Origin: an uncultured Oscillospiraceae bacterium | Lineage (GTDB): Bacteria; Bacillota; Clostridia; Oscillospirales; Oscillospiraceae | DNA length: 38,752 nucleotides | Assembly (NCBI GenBank): GCA_944386985.1 | Contig: CALXDD010000029.1 | Coordinates: forward strand, 1-38,752 | Direction: 5' to 3' | Shown here: positions 24,324 to 32,367 of the stretch, one piece after another | Numbering within the stretch: position 1 is the first letter of the stretch | How the letters are laid out: each line of letters opens with the position of its first letter | The notes under the pieces: generated by a model | Databases searched by the model: none | What the model was told of the DNA's origin: nothing | The model's input: only the letters and a program-made list of their open reading frames with translations | Program-made: the position numbers and the translations under genes

Positions 24324-24398
24324 ATGCGAGTCGTCATCGTAAAGCCGCCCAAGATGCTGGGGCGCATTTTGCGGAAAATCTTTCATATCCAGGCATAG
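24324..24398 (+). CDS. spoVM: Stage V sporulation protein SpoVM
   Basis: This 24-residue ORF aligns end to end with B. subtilis SpoVM (26 residues). It begins MRVVIVKPPKMLGRIL where SpoVM has MKFYTIKLPKFLGGIV; Lys7, Pro9, Lys10, Leu12, Gly13, Ile15 and Arg17 coincide. SpoVM is an amphipathic helix that recognises the convex forespore membrane and anchors SpoIVA there; Pro9 is the residue that makes the helix sense curvature. AGGAGG lies 7 nt before ATG. The next gene encodes a SipL-like SpoIVA partner, which strengthens the call. It is easily missed because of its size. Confidence 0.88.
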   Translation: MRVVIVKPPKMLGRILRKIFHIQA

Positions 24399-24421
24399 AG
24401 GTCGTCCTGCCCTCATAGGAT
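24393..24421 (+). promoter_or_regulatory. Possible sigma-E promoter of the sipL-like gene
   Basis: GCATAGA (24393-24399), a 14-bp spacer and CATAGGAT (24414-24421) resemble the sigma-E consensus kmATATT-N14-CATACAnT. The first element overlaps the end of spoVM. The match is incomplete. Confidence 0.4.
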
Positions 24422-24454
24422 GGCGGTGAAGAATCACATCTGATGGAGGGTGCC

Positions 24455-25981
24455 ATGGAACTGCAATTGAAAACAGAGCAATTCACCTATTATGAGGCCA
24501 CAGAGGAGGCTCCGGTCTCCCTGGAGACCACCCAGGAGGCCATTGTCCCCGATAGCTGTGCCGATGTGGAGCGGATCGTGGACACCACCGGCGTTGTATT
24601 GGTACATAGTAAGGATGTGGGGCCGGACGGACGCTTAGAGATCAACGGCGTCATCAAGGCTACGGTGCTCTTCCTTCCGGAGGCGGGGAAGGAGCCTGGG
24701 GCCGTCCATGTCTCCATCCCCTTCCACACCGCAGCGGAGCTGAAAGATGGAGCGGGGCGCTGCGCCGTGCGGGCATGGCTCAGGAGCATCGACTCCCGGC
24801 TGCTGAACCCCCGCAAGATGCTGACAAGGGCTGATCTGCTGCTGGAGATCACCGCTTACCGGCAGAAGACGGTGCAGCTGTGCACCGCCGCGGAGGGGGA
24901 TGAGACCCTCCAGGTGCTGGAGGATCAGGCGGAGACCACTGTCCTCACCGACGTCATGGAGCGGGAGTTTCCCTATGTGGAGGAGATGTCCGTCTCCGCC
25001 AGCCGCCGGGGTATCCGGGAGATTTTGGACAGCAGGACTGTCCTCTTTCCCTCGGAGACCCGGATCATCGGCTCCAAGCTGGTGCTGAAGGGAATTGTCC
25101 GTGGGGAGCTTTTGTGCCGGGATACGGCAGGGGAGGTGTTCCATCTCAGTCAGGAATATCTCTTCTCCCAGATTCTGGAGACCGGGGCCTCCGAGGACAC
25201 CGGCTTTGCCAGGGCTTCCTTTGCCCTCACCGGGTATGAGTACACCATCGGTTCGGAGAACGACCGGGACGACGACCATGTGGTCACCATGTCCCTCCAC
25301 ATCCGCTCCTCCGCGGAGATCCTGGAAAAGAGACGGCTGCGGTTTTTGGCGGACCTCTACAGCCTCAGCCAACATCTGGAGCTGGAGCGGCAGACCTTGT
25401 CGGTGCTGGAGGACACCCGATCCTATACCCGTAAGCAGAATATGCGGGAGATTCTGGAGACAGGAGTGGCGGTACGGCAGGTGGTGGCTGCCTGGGTCCA
25501 GCTGGGACTGTGTCAGCGCCAGCAGGGAGAGGAGGGCGCCGGGGTCCAGATCCCTGTGCAGCTGAAGACCCTGTATCTGGACGAGAACGATCAGCTGCAG
25601 CTGGCGGAGAAAACAGTTCAGGTCCACGGAGAGACTGATGACAGCGCTGCCGGACGGATTGTGGTCTCCTGCCCTGGTGAGGCGGCTTCTGGGCCGGCTC
25701 CAGAGGGAATTGAGGTACGCTTCGCCCTGGAATTTGCCATCGACACGGGCCTGCACACCGACAAGCTGTGTATCGCTCAGGTCAAATGCAGTGAACAGCC
25801 GGAGGAGGAAGACGCTATGCCCTCTATCGTGCTGCGGAAAATTTCCGACGGCACGCGGCTGTGGGATATTGCCAAGCAGTACCGCACTACCGGTGCGGAT
25901 ATTCTGGCCGCCAACGCTATGGAGAGCGAGGACGCACTGAACGGCGACAAGCTGATTTTGATTCCCCGGCACCGGGTATAA
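24455..25981 (+). CDS. sipL: SipL-like spore coat protein (DUF3794/SPOCS and LysM domains)
   Basis: The 508-residue protein carries repeated DUF3794 (SPOCS) segments over about residues 20-430. A C-terminal LysM domain starts at about 455 (ISDGTRLWDIAKQYRTTGADI, then AANAMESEDALNGDKLILIP). In C. difficile SipL has this architecture; its LysM domain binds the SpoIVA ATPase and is required for coat attachment around the forespore. ATG 24455 follows GGAGG by 5 nt; an ATG at 24443 has no ribosome site. It is downstream of spoVM and spoIVA lies about 9 kb away, so both SpoIVA partners and SpoIVA are in this window. A second function (binding peptidoglycan) is possible. Confidence 0.85.
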   Translation: MELQLKTEQFTYYEATEEAPVSLETTQEAIVPDSCADVERIVDTTGVVLVHSKDVGPDGRLEINGVIKATVLFLPEAGKEPGAVHVSIPFHTAAELKDGAGRCAVRAWLRSIDSRLLNPRKMLTRADLLLEITAYRQKTVQLCTAAEGDETLQVLEDQAETTVLTDVMEREFPYVEEMSVSASRRGIREILDSRTVLFPSETRIIGSKLVLKGIVRGELLCRDTAGEVFHLSQEYLFSQILETGASEDTGFARASFALTGYEYTIGSENDRDDDHVVTMSLHIRSSAEILEKRRLRFLADLYSLSQHLELERQTLSVLEDTRSYTRKQNMREILETGVAVRQVVAAWVQLGLCQRQQGEEGAGVQIPVQLKTLYLDENDQLQLAEKTVQVHGETDDSAAGRIVVSCPGEAASGPAPEGIEVRFALEFAIDTGLHTDKLCIAQVKCSEQPEEEDAMPSIVLRKISDGTRLWDIAKQYRTTGADILAANAMESEDALNGDKLILIPRHRV

Positions 25982-25986
25982 GAATA

Positions 25987-26034
25987 ACAAGGAAGCCGTC
26001 TGGAGTGCTCAACCATTCCAGACGGCTTCCTTGT
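25987..26034. terminator. Long hairpin between convergent sipL and GLUG genes
   Basis: An 18-bp perfect stem (25987-26004 / 26017-26034) has a 12-nt loop. There is no clear T run, but its place between two convergent genes suits a bidirectional terminator. Confidence 0.7.
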
Positions 26035-26040
26035 ATGTAC

Positions 26041-29000
26041 TTATGCCGTGTTTTTTACAGAGTGTTTTCTCCTGTGGTGAATGAGGAGGATCGATCCCAA
26101 AGCCAGGAGAAGGATCATAAGGATAGAAAGCAAAACTGGCAGGAGCAGGCTATTGCGGCTGAGAAGGACAATCTGTCCCTGGGCAGCGGTCTCCCACACC
26201 AGATAGCTCCCGTCCGTCTCCGCTTCCGCCAGCTGCCATCCCTGGTCTGTGAGAACAGCAGCGGCAGGGGAGGAGGCATCCTGGGCCCTGAGCCGGAGAA
26301 TCACAGTATCCTCATCGCTGCCGGTGACCTTATATTGCCAGGCAGCCACAGCGGTGTAGCCGGAAGGGATATCTTGAGGCAGGGCAATCTCCTCCACTGT
26401 CAAAGCGGCCTCCGGACCGAAGGAGCCCTCTGCCAGAAGAATGGGGATATCTCCGCCGGAGGACAGAGTTGCCAAGGGCTGGGAAAACTGGGCTTCCAGC
26501 ACCAGAGAACGGCGCAGGCCTGTGGTAGGGAAGTCGGGCCACTGGCCGTACTCCCCATTTTGCTGGGGGGGCTGGGGGACTTGGGTGAGGTCCAAATCCT
26601 CTCCGTAGGAGAAGGGAATCTCCGCTACCGTCTTCCCGTTCGCCGTGAAGCGGTAGGAGAATTGGAGAAAATCTTTGGGAATATAGGAAAGCTGGGAGAA
26701 CTCCTCAAAGGACAGACCTTGAGCGGCGGCTGCGTAGTCCACGCCGTCCACCCCCGCCAGATCCTCCATAAGATACCGGTTGCCGCTGAGCTGCTCATCC
26801 GCCTCTCCGGCGATGGCGCCCCGGCATTCTCCCTCGCCCTGAGCGGTGACCATGGCCCGGCAGTCGGTGAGCGTGCCCGCCTTACCAGCGATGCCGCCAA
26901 CCCAGCTCTCACCGGTGAGATCCACGAGGGATGCACAGCGCAGGACAGTGCCCTTGGTCTGTCCGGTGATGCCTCCGCAGTAATCCGTCCCCGTCTCCAC
27001 GGAGCAGCGGGCGGCGCAGTCGATGATGGCGCCTAATTCGCAGCGCCCGGCGATGCCGCCGCCGCTGTCGTTTTTAACTATGATTGAGCCGTCAAACCGG
27101 CAATCACGGATCACGGCCCGCACCGTGGCGGTCACATCGGAGAGAAGTTCCAGATCGTCCAGATTCCAGGTCTCCTCAGGATCGTCGCTCACCACCGGGA
27201 ACACGCCCCCGGCAATGCCGCCGGTGTTGCTGTCGCCGTTGACGGTACAGGAGGACTGGCAGCCGGACACCAATCCGGGTCCCTCTGTGACGTCCTCGCT
27301 CAGTTCCGTAACGGTGATCTCCGGCTCACGGCCCAGGTCGTAAATGTTCTGGCGCACCTGCTGCAGCAGTCGGAGGATGGCGGAGGAGGAGCTGTGAAGG
27401 GCGGCGTTATCCGCACCCGCCCGGTCTGTCATGTCCTGAATCTGGTCCTGAATCACCGTCAGCTGGCTGTCGATCCGGTCCATGGTCTCCTGTGTTTTCT
27501 CCCCAAGGGTATCTGTGTAGGACTTTATAAGGGTACGGATGGCTTCGGACTCCTGATCCACTGTATCCAGATGGCGGGAGACAGCCGACGACAGTGCATT
27601 TCCGGCACTTGTCAGGTTGGTCAGAGCACTGTGGATACGGTCGGCGGAGCGGTCCATCTCCCGCCAGGCGCTTCCTGCTTGGGCGGACATCTGATCATAA
27701 ATGGCGTTCCACTGGCTGGCCAGCTCCTGCGTCAGAGAAGGAAGCTTTGCAAGGGATGCGGCAATAGCACTGAGATGGCTGGAGACGTCCAAAGTGGGGA
27801 AGGGGAGGGAGAGAGCGCCCTCCACATCTCCCGCCAACAGCCGGGATCGCACATCATCCAGATAACTGCGAAGCTTGCTCAGCTCCGACGCGATGGCGTC
27901 TGTGTGGGAACTGATTTCCTGCACCTGAGTATGGATTTGCGCCAGGGTGCGGTCCAGGGCGTCGATGGAACTGCGAAGACCACTGTCTACGCTGGACGCT
28001 GCGTTTCCCAATGCGTTTCGGAACATCTCCGATTCCTCCAGCAAGGTGTCGATATCACTGCCGGCATCTTCCTGAAAATCGTCCACAGCGGACCGAAGAC
28101 TATCCAGAGCACCGTCGATAGCGGTGAGATGCTGGTCCAGTTCATCAGACATGGCCTGGAAGTCCTGGTGCCCCTCGTTACCGGCGTGGTTTGTTTCGTT
28201 CTGGATGGAGGAGAGGGCGTCGTGGATCACCTGGATGTCTGTCACCCCCTGGTCCGCCATGCCGCTGAGCTGATCAGTGAAGCGCTCCATCTCATCGAAA
28301 AGAGCGGTGAGACTGGTATTCAGGGCATCCATGGGAGAGGGGCTGTAGGTGATGTCGGTATCGGGCGCAAAGAGCCCAACAATTCCGCCCACCTCCTTAC
28401 GGCCCCAAATTTCGCCAGAGTTGGTACAGCCTTGGATGGTACCGGACTGGAGACCGGCGATTCCGCCTACCCGGTAACCCAGATGGAGATACCCCACTTT
28501 TCCGCTGTTGTGGCAGTCGGTGATCGTCCCGTCGGACTGCCCAGCAATTCCGCCGATGTTGATCCCGGCGGTCTCATTGGGATCGGTATTGATGAACCCG
28601 GAATTTCTGCACCCGGTGATGGTTCCCTGATTATTCCCGGCAATCCCGCCGGTACTGGTTTCACCGGAGATAGAAGCAAAATTGCTGCAGTCATCGATCT
28701 GCCCGCTGTTATAGCCAACAACACCGCCCACCTCTTCTTTGGCGGTAACGATGCCCCGCACGGTGCAGCCGCGGATGATGCCATCGTTCTCGCCGGCGAT
28801 AAGCCCCGCTTGGCAGGCGGTGCCCCCCGGCTCCACATGGCCGTCCACCATCAGGTTCTCCACCACTGCGGATTCCTTCAGTGTGCGGAAGAGACCCACT
28901 CGGGAGCCCTTACCTTGGAAATCCACTCCCTGGATGGTATGGCCATTGCCGTGGAAAGTGCCCTGGAAGAGAGGAACGCCGGAAAAGTCCGTATCAGAAA

Positions 29001-29193
29001 GGTCCAGATTGGCGGTAAGCTCTACGGTAACGCCAAGGGACCATACATCTCGAATACAGTTCTGGGCAAATTCCAGAAAATCCTCCTCGTTTCGGATGAT
29101 GACGGTCTGTCCCTCCGCCCATACAGCAGGGGAGAAGGACAGGAGCAGAAGGAGAGACATCACTGCCGCTCCGATTCGTTTTCTGTTTCGCAT
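26041..29193 (-). CDS. Surface protein with GLUG-type repeats interrupted by a long coiled coil, C-terminal membrane anchor
   Basis: This is a 1050-residue exported protein. Residues 1-26 are a signal peptide ending AVWA. About 95-275 contains at least five GLUG-like repeats (GGIAGNNQGTITGCRNSG, GGIAGQSDGTITDCHNSG and others), which usually form a right-handed beta-helix. Residues about 285-620 are a helical coiled-coil region resembling long adaptor or YhgE-type helices. A second GLUG block runs from about 645 to 800. A beta-rich region and one membrane helix (about 1015-1038) with a basic tail HHRRKHSVKNTA end the chain. It overlaps the MMPL transporter gene by 34 nt, with AAGGAGGAG before ATG 29193. 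I infer an extracellular partner of that transporter; the fold is predicted and no family with this order is known to me. Confidence 0.85.
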   Translation of the reverse strand: MRNRKRIGAAVMSLLLLLSFSPAVWAEGQTVIIRNEEDFLEFAQNCIRDVWSLGVTVELTANLDLSDTDFSGVPLFQGTFHGNGHTIQGVDFQGKGSRVGLFRTLKESAVVENLMVDGHVEPGGTACQAGLIAGENDGIIRGCTVRGIVTAKEEVGGVVGYNSGQIDDCSNFASISGETSTGGIAGNNQGTITGCRNSGFINTDPNETAGINIGGIAGQSDGTITDCHNSGKVGYLHLGYRVGGIAGLQSGTIQGCTNSGEIWGRKEVGGIVGLFAPDTDITYSPSPMDALNTSLTALFDEMERFTDQLSGMADQGVTDIQVIHDALSSIQNETNHAGNEGHQDFQAMSDELDQHLTAIDGALDSLRSAVDDFQEDAGSDIDTLLEESEMFRNALGNAASSVDSGLRSSIDALDRTLAQIHTQVQEISSHTDAIASELSKLRSYLDDVRSRLLAGDVEGALSLPFPTLDVSSHLSAIAASLAKLPSLTQELASQWNAIYDQMSAQAGSAWREMDRSADRIHSALTNLTSAGNALSSAVSRHLDTVDQESEAIRTLIKSYTDTLGEKTQETMDRIDSQLTVIQDQIQDMTDRAGADNAALHSSSSAILRLLQQVRQNIYDLGREPEITVTELSEDVTEGPGLVSGCQSSCTVNGDSNTGGIAGGVFPVVSDDPEETWNLDDLELLSDVTATVRAVIRDCRFDGSIIVKNDSGGGIAGRCELGAIIDCAARCSVETGTDYCGGITGQTKGTVLRCASLVDLTGESWVGGIAGKAGTLTDCRAMVTAQGEGECRGAIAGEADEQLSGNRYLMEDLAGVDGVDYAAAAQGLSFEEFSQLSYIPKDFLQFSYRFTANGKTVAEIPFSYGEDLDLTQVPQPPQQNGEYGQWPDFPTTGLRRSLVLEAQFSQPLATLSSGGDIPILLAEGSFGPEAALTVEEIALPQDIPSGYTAVAAWQYKVTGSDEDTVILRLRAQDASSPAAAVLTDQGWQLAEAETDGSYLVWETAAQGQIVLLSRNSLLLPVLLSILMILLLALGSILLIHHRRKHSVKNTA

Positions 29194-31634
29194 GGGATCT
29201 CCTCCTTCTGTACTTCGGCAGAGATGTGGCGCTTGCTTTCAATAAGGGCGTCGATGTTGCCGTGGATGACGCCCTTGATCTCGCCGTCGATAAAGGCATC
29301 CACATGGCCGCGGATGTGGCCATCCAACCGCATGGTTCCATTCTGGAACCGCTGCTTGTGGTCCCGGTTGAGGGTGATGGCCGTCCGCTCAATCAGCGTG
29401 TCGCCCAGCAGCAAAAGCTGGGGCAGCACTGTCATGACCAGTACGATGGAGGTGACGGTCCCCCGGCCCAGGGTCTGGCCTACGGAGCCGATGGTGGCGT
29501 CAGTGGAGATGCCGCCGATGAGGAAGCCTGCCACCGCCATGATGGTACCGGAGGTGAGGATGGTGGGGAAGCTCTGGTTCAGTGCCTCCACCACCGCATC
29601 TTTTCTGTCCATCTGGTTCTTCAATTCCATGTATCGGTTGGTGATGACGATGGCGTAGTCGATGGTGGCGCCCATCTGGATGGAGCTGACTACCAGGTAG
29701 CTCAGGAAGAAGAGATTGGTGCTGGTGAGGACCGGCACGGAGAAGTTGATCCAGATGGAACCCTGGATGGTAAGTACCAGCAAAATAGGCAGTCCGGCAG
29801 ATTTGAAGGTGAAGAGCAGGATCACCATAACAAAGAGTGCGGTGAGGATGCTGATCTTCATATTGTCTCCAGAGAAGGAACTGGCCAGATCGAAGGCGTT
29901 GGTGGAATTGCCCACCAGAATCACGTCTTCACCGTAGTAGCCCTGGGCAATGGCGCGAATCCGGTCCAAAAGGGCATAGGTCTCTTCGCCCTCCTCGGGG
30001 ACGTCCGCCACGAAAACCAGCCGGGACCAGTTGTCACCCCGAAGCTGGCTGAGACCGATGTCCAGCTGCTCCCGGAGATCCTCAACCTTCTCCTCCTGCT
30101 CCTCAGTCAGGGAGACCACGCCCTTGTCTTTCTGCTCCAGCAGAAACTCAAAGACATCAATAAGGGGCACATAGTAGTCGTCTGGGTCCTGAAAGATCGC
30201 GCCATACTCCTCCACACTGAGACCGTAGGCTTGGTAGAGGAGTTGGGCCAGTTCCACATCCACTCCCGCCAACTCTGCGAACTGTCGGGGGTTCATTTTG
30301 TCGGTGAGCATTCGCCCATCTTCAATCTCAATATTGGCAAGACCGGTAGCGGAGGTGACCTCCTCCAGTGCGCCCACCTGAGTGAGCACCCTCTGCTCCT
30401 TGTCATAGTCTCCCCGGGGAACCAGAACAGCGATGGTGTTCTTTTCCCCAAAGGTATCCGCCACCTTCTCGTTGGCGATGCGCCACTCCGGCTTGTTGTG
30501 GAAGTCAGTGTCGTTGGTGGAAAATACATAATCGCATCGGGCAGACAGCACTGCCGCCACTACAATCACCACCAGGAAGAGGGGAGGGAGCACATACCGC
30601 AGCTTGATCACACCCTTGCCCCACCAGGTGATGCGGGGTACCAAATTCTTGTGGCGGGTCCGTTCGATAGGACGGTTGAAGAGCATCAGGAGGCCGGGCA
30701 TCAGGAGAAAGACGCACAGCATACTGAAGACGATTCCTTTGGCCAGAACGATGCCCATATCAAATCCGATCCGCAGCTGCATGAGCATCAGAGCCACCAG
30801 TCCGGAGATAGTAGTAAGGCTGGAGGAGGAGATCTCCACGATAGCCTTGCTCAAAGCAGCGATATCTGCCTCACGGGCGGGAAGGCCGTTGTCCCGTTCT
30901 TCCATGTATCGATGGCAGAAGATGATGGCGTAGTCGATGGCCAGGGCCAGCTGCAGCACCACGGCAATGGAGTTGGTAATGAACGAAATGGTGCCGAAAA
31001 TAAAGTTGGTACCCATATTCAAAACCGCTGCTACCACAAATACGATGAGGTAAACCGGAACCTCCATATAGCTTTTGGAGGTAAACAACAGTACCACCAC
31101 GATGACCACCGCGGCAATGAGCAGAATCACCGTCATCTCCTTTTGGAGGCTGGCGGAGGTATCCTGCCCTACGGTAGAGGAGATGTACACATCCCAGCCC
31201 TCCAGCTCCTGTCGAATGTCCTCCATCGCAGCAATGGCCTTGGGATCGGTTTCCGGGGTGTCAAAGGAGACGGAAAAAAGAGCGGAGGCATTGGTGTAGT
31301 GTTCCGGTGTGTCGTCAAAGGTTACCTCGGAGACACAGGGGATCTGGGCCAGACGGTCCGCCAGCTCCCGGGCTGTATCCACGGTAATATTGGCAACCAT
31401 CACATTGGCGCTGCCTAAGGTGACAAACTCCTCGTCCATGATGGTAAGGCCTCGGCGAGTTTCTGTCTCGGCGGGGAGATAGGAGGTAATATCGTTGTTG
31501 ATCTGTACCTTGTTGATGGAGGCGGCACAAAAGAGAAAGGAGGCAAAGAAGATCAGATAGAACGCCTTTCTCTTGTCAACGATGAACCTCGCTGTCTTGG
31601 TCATCACATTTTCTGATTGCTTTTCCTGCTGCAT
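29160..31634 (-). CDS. MMPL/RND (HAE3-like) family transporter with bactofilin-like tail
   Basis: The 824-residue protein has about 12 membrane helices in two halves, with a large extracellular loop in each half (about 45-165 and 395-540). Paired Asp-Tyr motifs in the membrane (LALAIDYAIIF and MGATIDYAIVI) match the proton-relay positions of MmpL proteins, so it is a proton-driven exporter, probably of lipid-like or amphipathic molecules. The cytoplasmic C-terminus (about 765-800) has short repeats, GTMRLDGHIRGHVDAFIDG then EIKGVIHGNIDALIE, like those of bactofilins. The start ATG 31634 follows GAGAGGAT. It is 15 nt after the TetR gene and overlaps the GLUG protein gene, so the three form one operon. 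Confidence 0.9.
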   Translation of the reverse strand: MQQEKQSENVMTKTARFIVDKRKAFYLIFFASFLFCAASINKVQINNDITSYLPAETETRRGLTIMDEEFVTLGSANVMVANITVDTARELADRLAQIPCVSEVTFDDTPEHYTNASALFSVSFDTPETDPKAIAAMEDIRQELEGWDVYISSTVGQDTSASLQKEMTVILLIAAVVIVVVLLFTSKSYMEVPVYLIVFVVAAVLNMGTNFIFGTISFITNSIAVVLQLALAIDYAIIFCHRYMEERDNGLPAREADIAALSKAIVEISSSSLTTISGLVALMLMQLRIGFDMGIVLAKGIVFSMLCVFLLMPGLLMLFNRPIERTRHKNLVPRITWWGKGVIKLRYVLPPLFLVVIVVAAVLSARCDYVFSTNDTDFHNKPEWRIANEKVADTFGEKNTIAVLVPRGDYDKEQRVLTQVGALEEVTSATGLANIEIEDGRMLTDKMNPRQFAELAGVDVELAQLLYQAYGLSVEEYGAIFQDPDDYYVPLIDVFEFLLEQKDKGVVSLTEEQEEKVEDLREQLDIGLSQLRGDNWSRLVFVADVPEEGEETYALLDRIRAIAQGYYGEDVILVGNSTNAFDLASSFSGDNMKISILTALFVMVILLFTFKSAGLPILLVLTIQGSIWINFSVPVLTSTNLFFLSYLVVSSIQMGATIDYAIVITNRYMELKNQMDRKDAVVEALNQSFPTILTSGTIMAVAGFLIGGISTDATIGSVGQTLGRGTVTSIVLVMTVLPQLLLLGDTLIERTAITLNRDHKQRFQNGTMRLDGHIRGHVDAFIDGEIKGVIHGNIDALIESKRHISAEVQKEEIPCETENESERQ

Positions 31635-31649
31635 AACTGATCTATCCTC

Positions 31650-32225
31650 TCAAACACTTGGAATAAACCGCTCCAGATTCTCCAGCAGGCGCTCCTCCGG
31701 CACAGGAGTATCACTGCTGAGCCACCAGCGGATCAAGGAAAACATGGCCCCAACATAGAACCGGGCGGCGATCTCTGGATCGCTGCCATGGAGAGCTTGG
31801 CGGAAGTCCGGCTGGCACAGGCGCAGATACAGTTGGCGGGCGGCAGCATCCTCCAGCAGCCGGGCCTCTGTGTCTGCGCCGCTGTCGAGGCAGGCACGGT
31901 AGAGGGCCTTGCGGTCCCGAAAAAAGTGGAGGGCGTTGCGGGATGCTGTCAGGAAAAACTGGCGGGGACTGCCGCTGTCCTCTGGAATGCAAGAGGAGAT
32001 ACACTCATTTTCCATCTGCTGCATCATATATCGCAAAAGCTCCTGTTTGTCGGTGAAATGGGCGTAGAAGGTGGTGCGGTGTACCATGGCCTGCCGGCAG
32101 ACATCACTGACGGACAGTTCCTGAAAGGGGCGTTCCACCATCAGCTTGGCCAGCGCCTCCACCAGACTGTGCCGGGTCTTGCGCTGCCGGAGATCCAGAT
32201 GATCCTGCTTCATTTGTCGTATCAT
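31650..32225 (-). CDS. TetR/AcrR-family regulator of the MMPL operon
   Basis: The 191-residue protein has the TetR DNA-binding helix-turn-helix (LVEALAKLMVERPFQELSVS, then VCRQAMVHRTTFYAHFTDKQELL) and a helical ligand domain of about 130 residues without recognisable identity. ATG 32225 is chosen because AAAGGAG lies 8 nt upstream; the longer frame has no such site. It precedes the MMPL gene by 15 nt and probably represses the operon through the inverted repeat over its own promoter. The inducing ligand is unknown; transporter substrates are usual inducers of such regulators. Confidence 0.9.
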   Translation of the reverse strand: MIRQMKQDHLDLRQRKTRHSLVEALAKLMVERPFQELSVSDVCRQAMVHRTTFYAHFTDKQELLRYMMQQMENECISSCIPEDSGSPRQFFLTASRNALHFFRDRKALYRACLDSGADTEARLLEDAAARQLYLRLCQPDFRQALHGSDPEIAARFYVGAMFSLIRWWLSSDTPVPEERLLENLERFIPSV

Positions 32226-32265
32226 ACGCGCCGCTCCTTTCCTGGCAATCGCTGTTTGCGGGAAC

Positions 32266-32294
32266 ATCATACAGCTTTAGTCTACACTTGTCAA
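32266..32294 (-). promoter_or_regulatory. Promoter of the TetR-MMPL-GLUG operon
   Basis: On the minus strand TTGACA (32294-32289), a 17-bp spacer and TATGAT (32271-32266) form a near-consensus sigma-A promoter about 40 nt before the TetR start. Confidence 0.85.
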
Positions 32295-32313
32295 GATAAA
32301 AGACATCTGTAGA
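32281..32313. promoter_or_regulatory. Inverted repeat over the TetR promoter, probable operator
   Basis: TCTACACTTGTC and GACATCTGTAGA (arms match at 10 of 12 positions, 9-bp centre) surround and include the -35 box. This fits a TetR operator. Each arm also resembles a BlaI TACA-NN-TGTA site with one core mismatch. Confidence 0.55.
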
Positions 32314-32322
32314 TTTAAACTG

Positions 32323-32354
32323 AAAAAAGACGGCCCGTCCAAAAGGACGGACCG
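32323..32354 (-). terminator. Terminator of the amino-acid ABC operon
   Basis: GGTCCGTCC pairs with GGACGGGCC (one G-T pair, loop TTTT) and is followed on the minus strand by six T residues. Confidence 0.8.
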
Positions 32355-32367
32355 GCCGCAGAAGTAT

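Noticed and set aside
24154-24342. A 62-residue frame starting at GTG 24154
   Set aside because: It is out of frame with the hydrophobic 49-residue gene, has a composition unlike protein and overlaps spoVM; the other frame has clear membrane segments.
26800-28900. CRISPR or DNA repeat array in the GLUG gene
   Set aside because: The repetition is at protein level (GGIAG motifs at uneven distances). There are no regular spacers and no identical DNA repeats.
27394-31418. Two long plus-strand frames (about 754 and 730 residues) opposite the GLUG and MMPL genes
   Set aside because: They are antisense to clear genes on the minus strand and show low-complexity, His/Gly/Asp-rich composition without known domains, typical for the reverse frame of GC-rich coding DNA.
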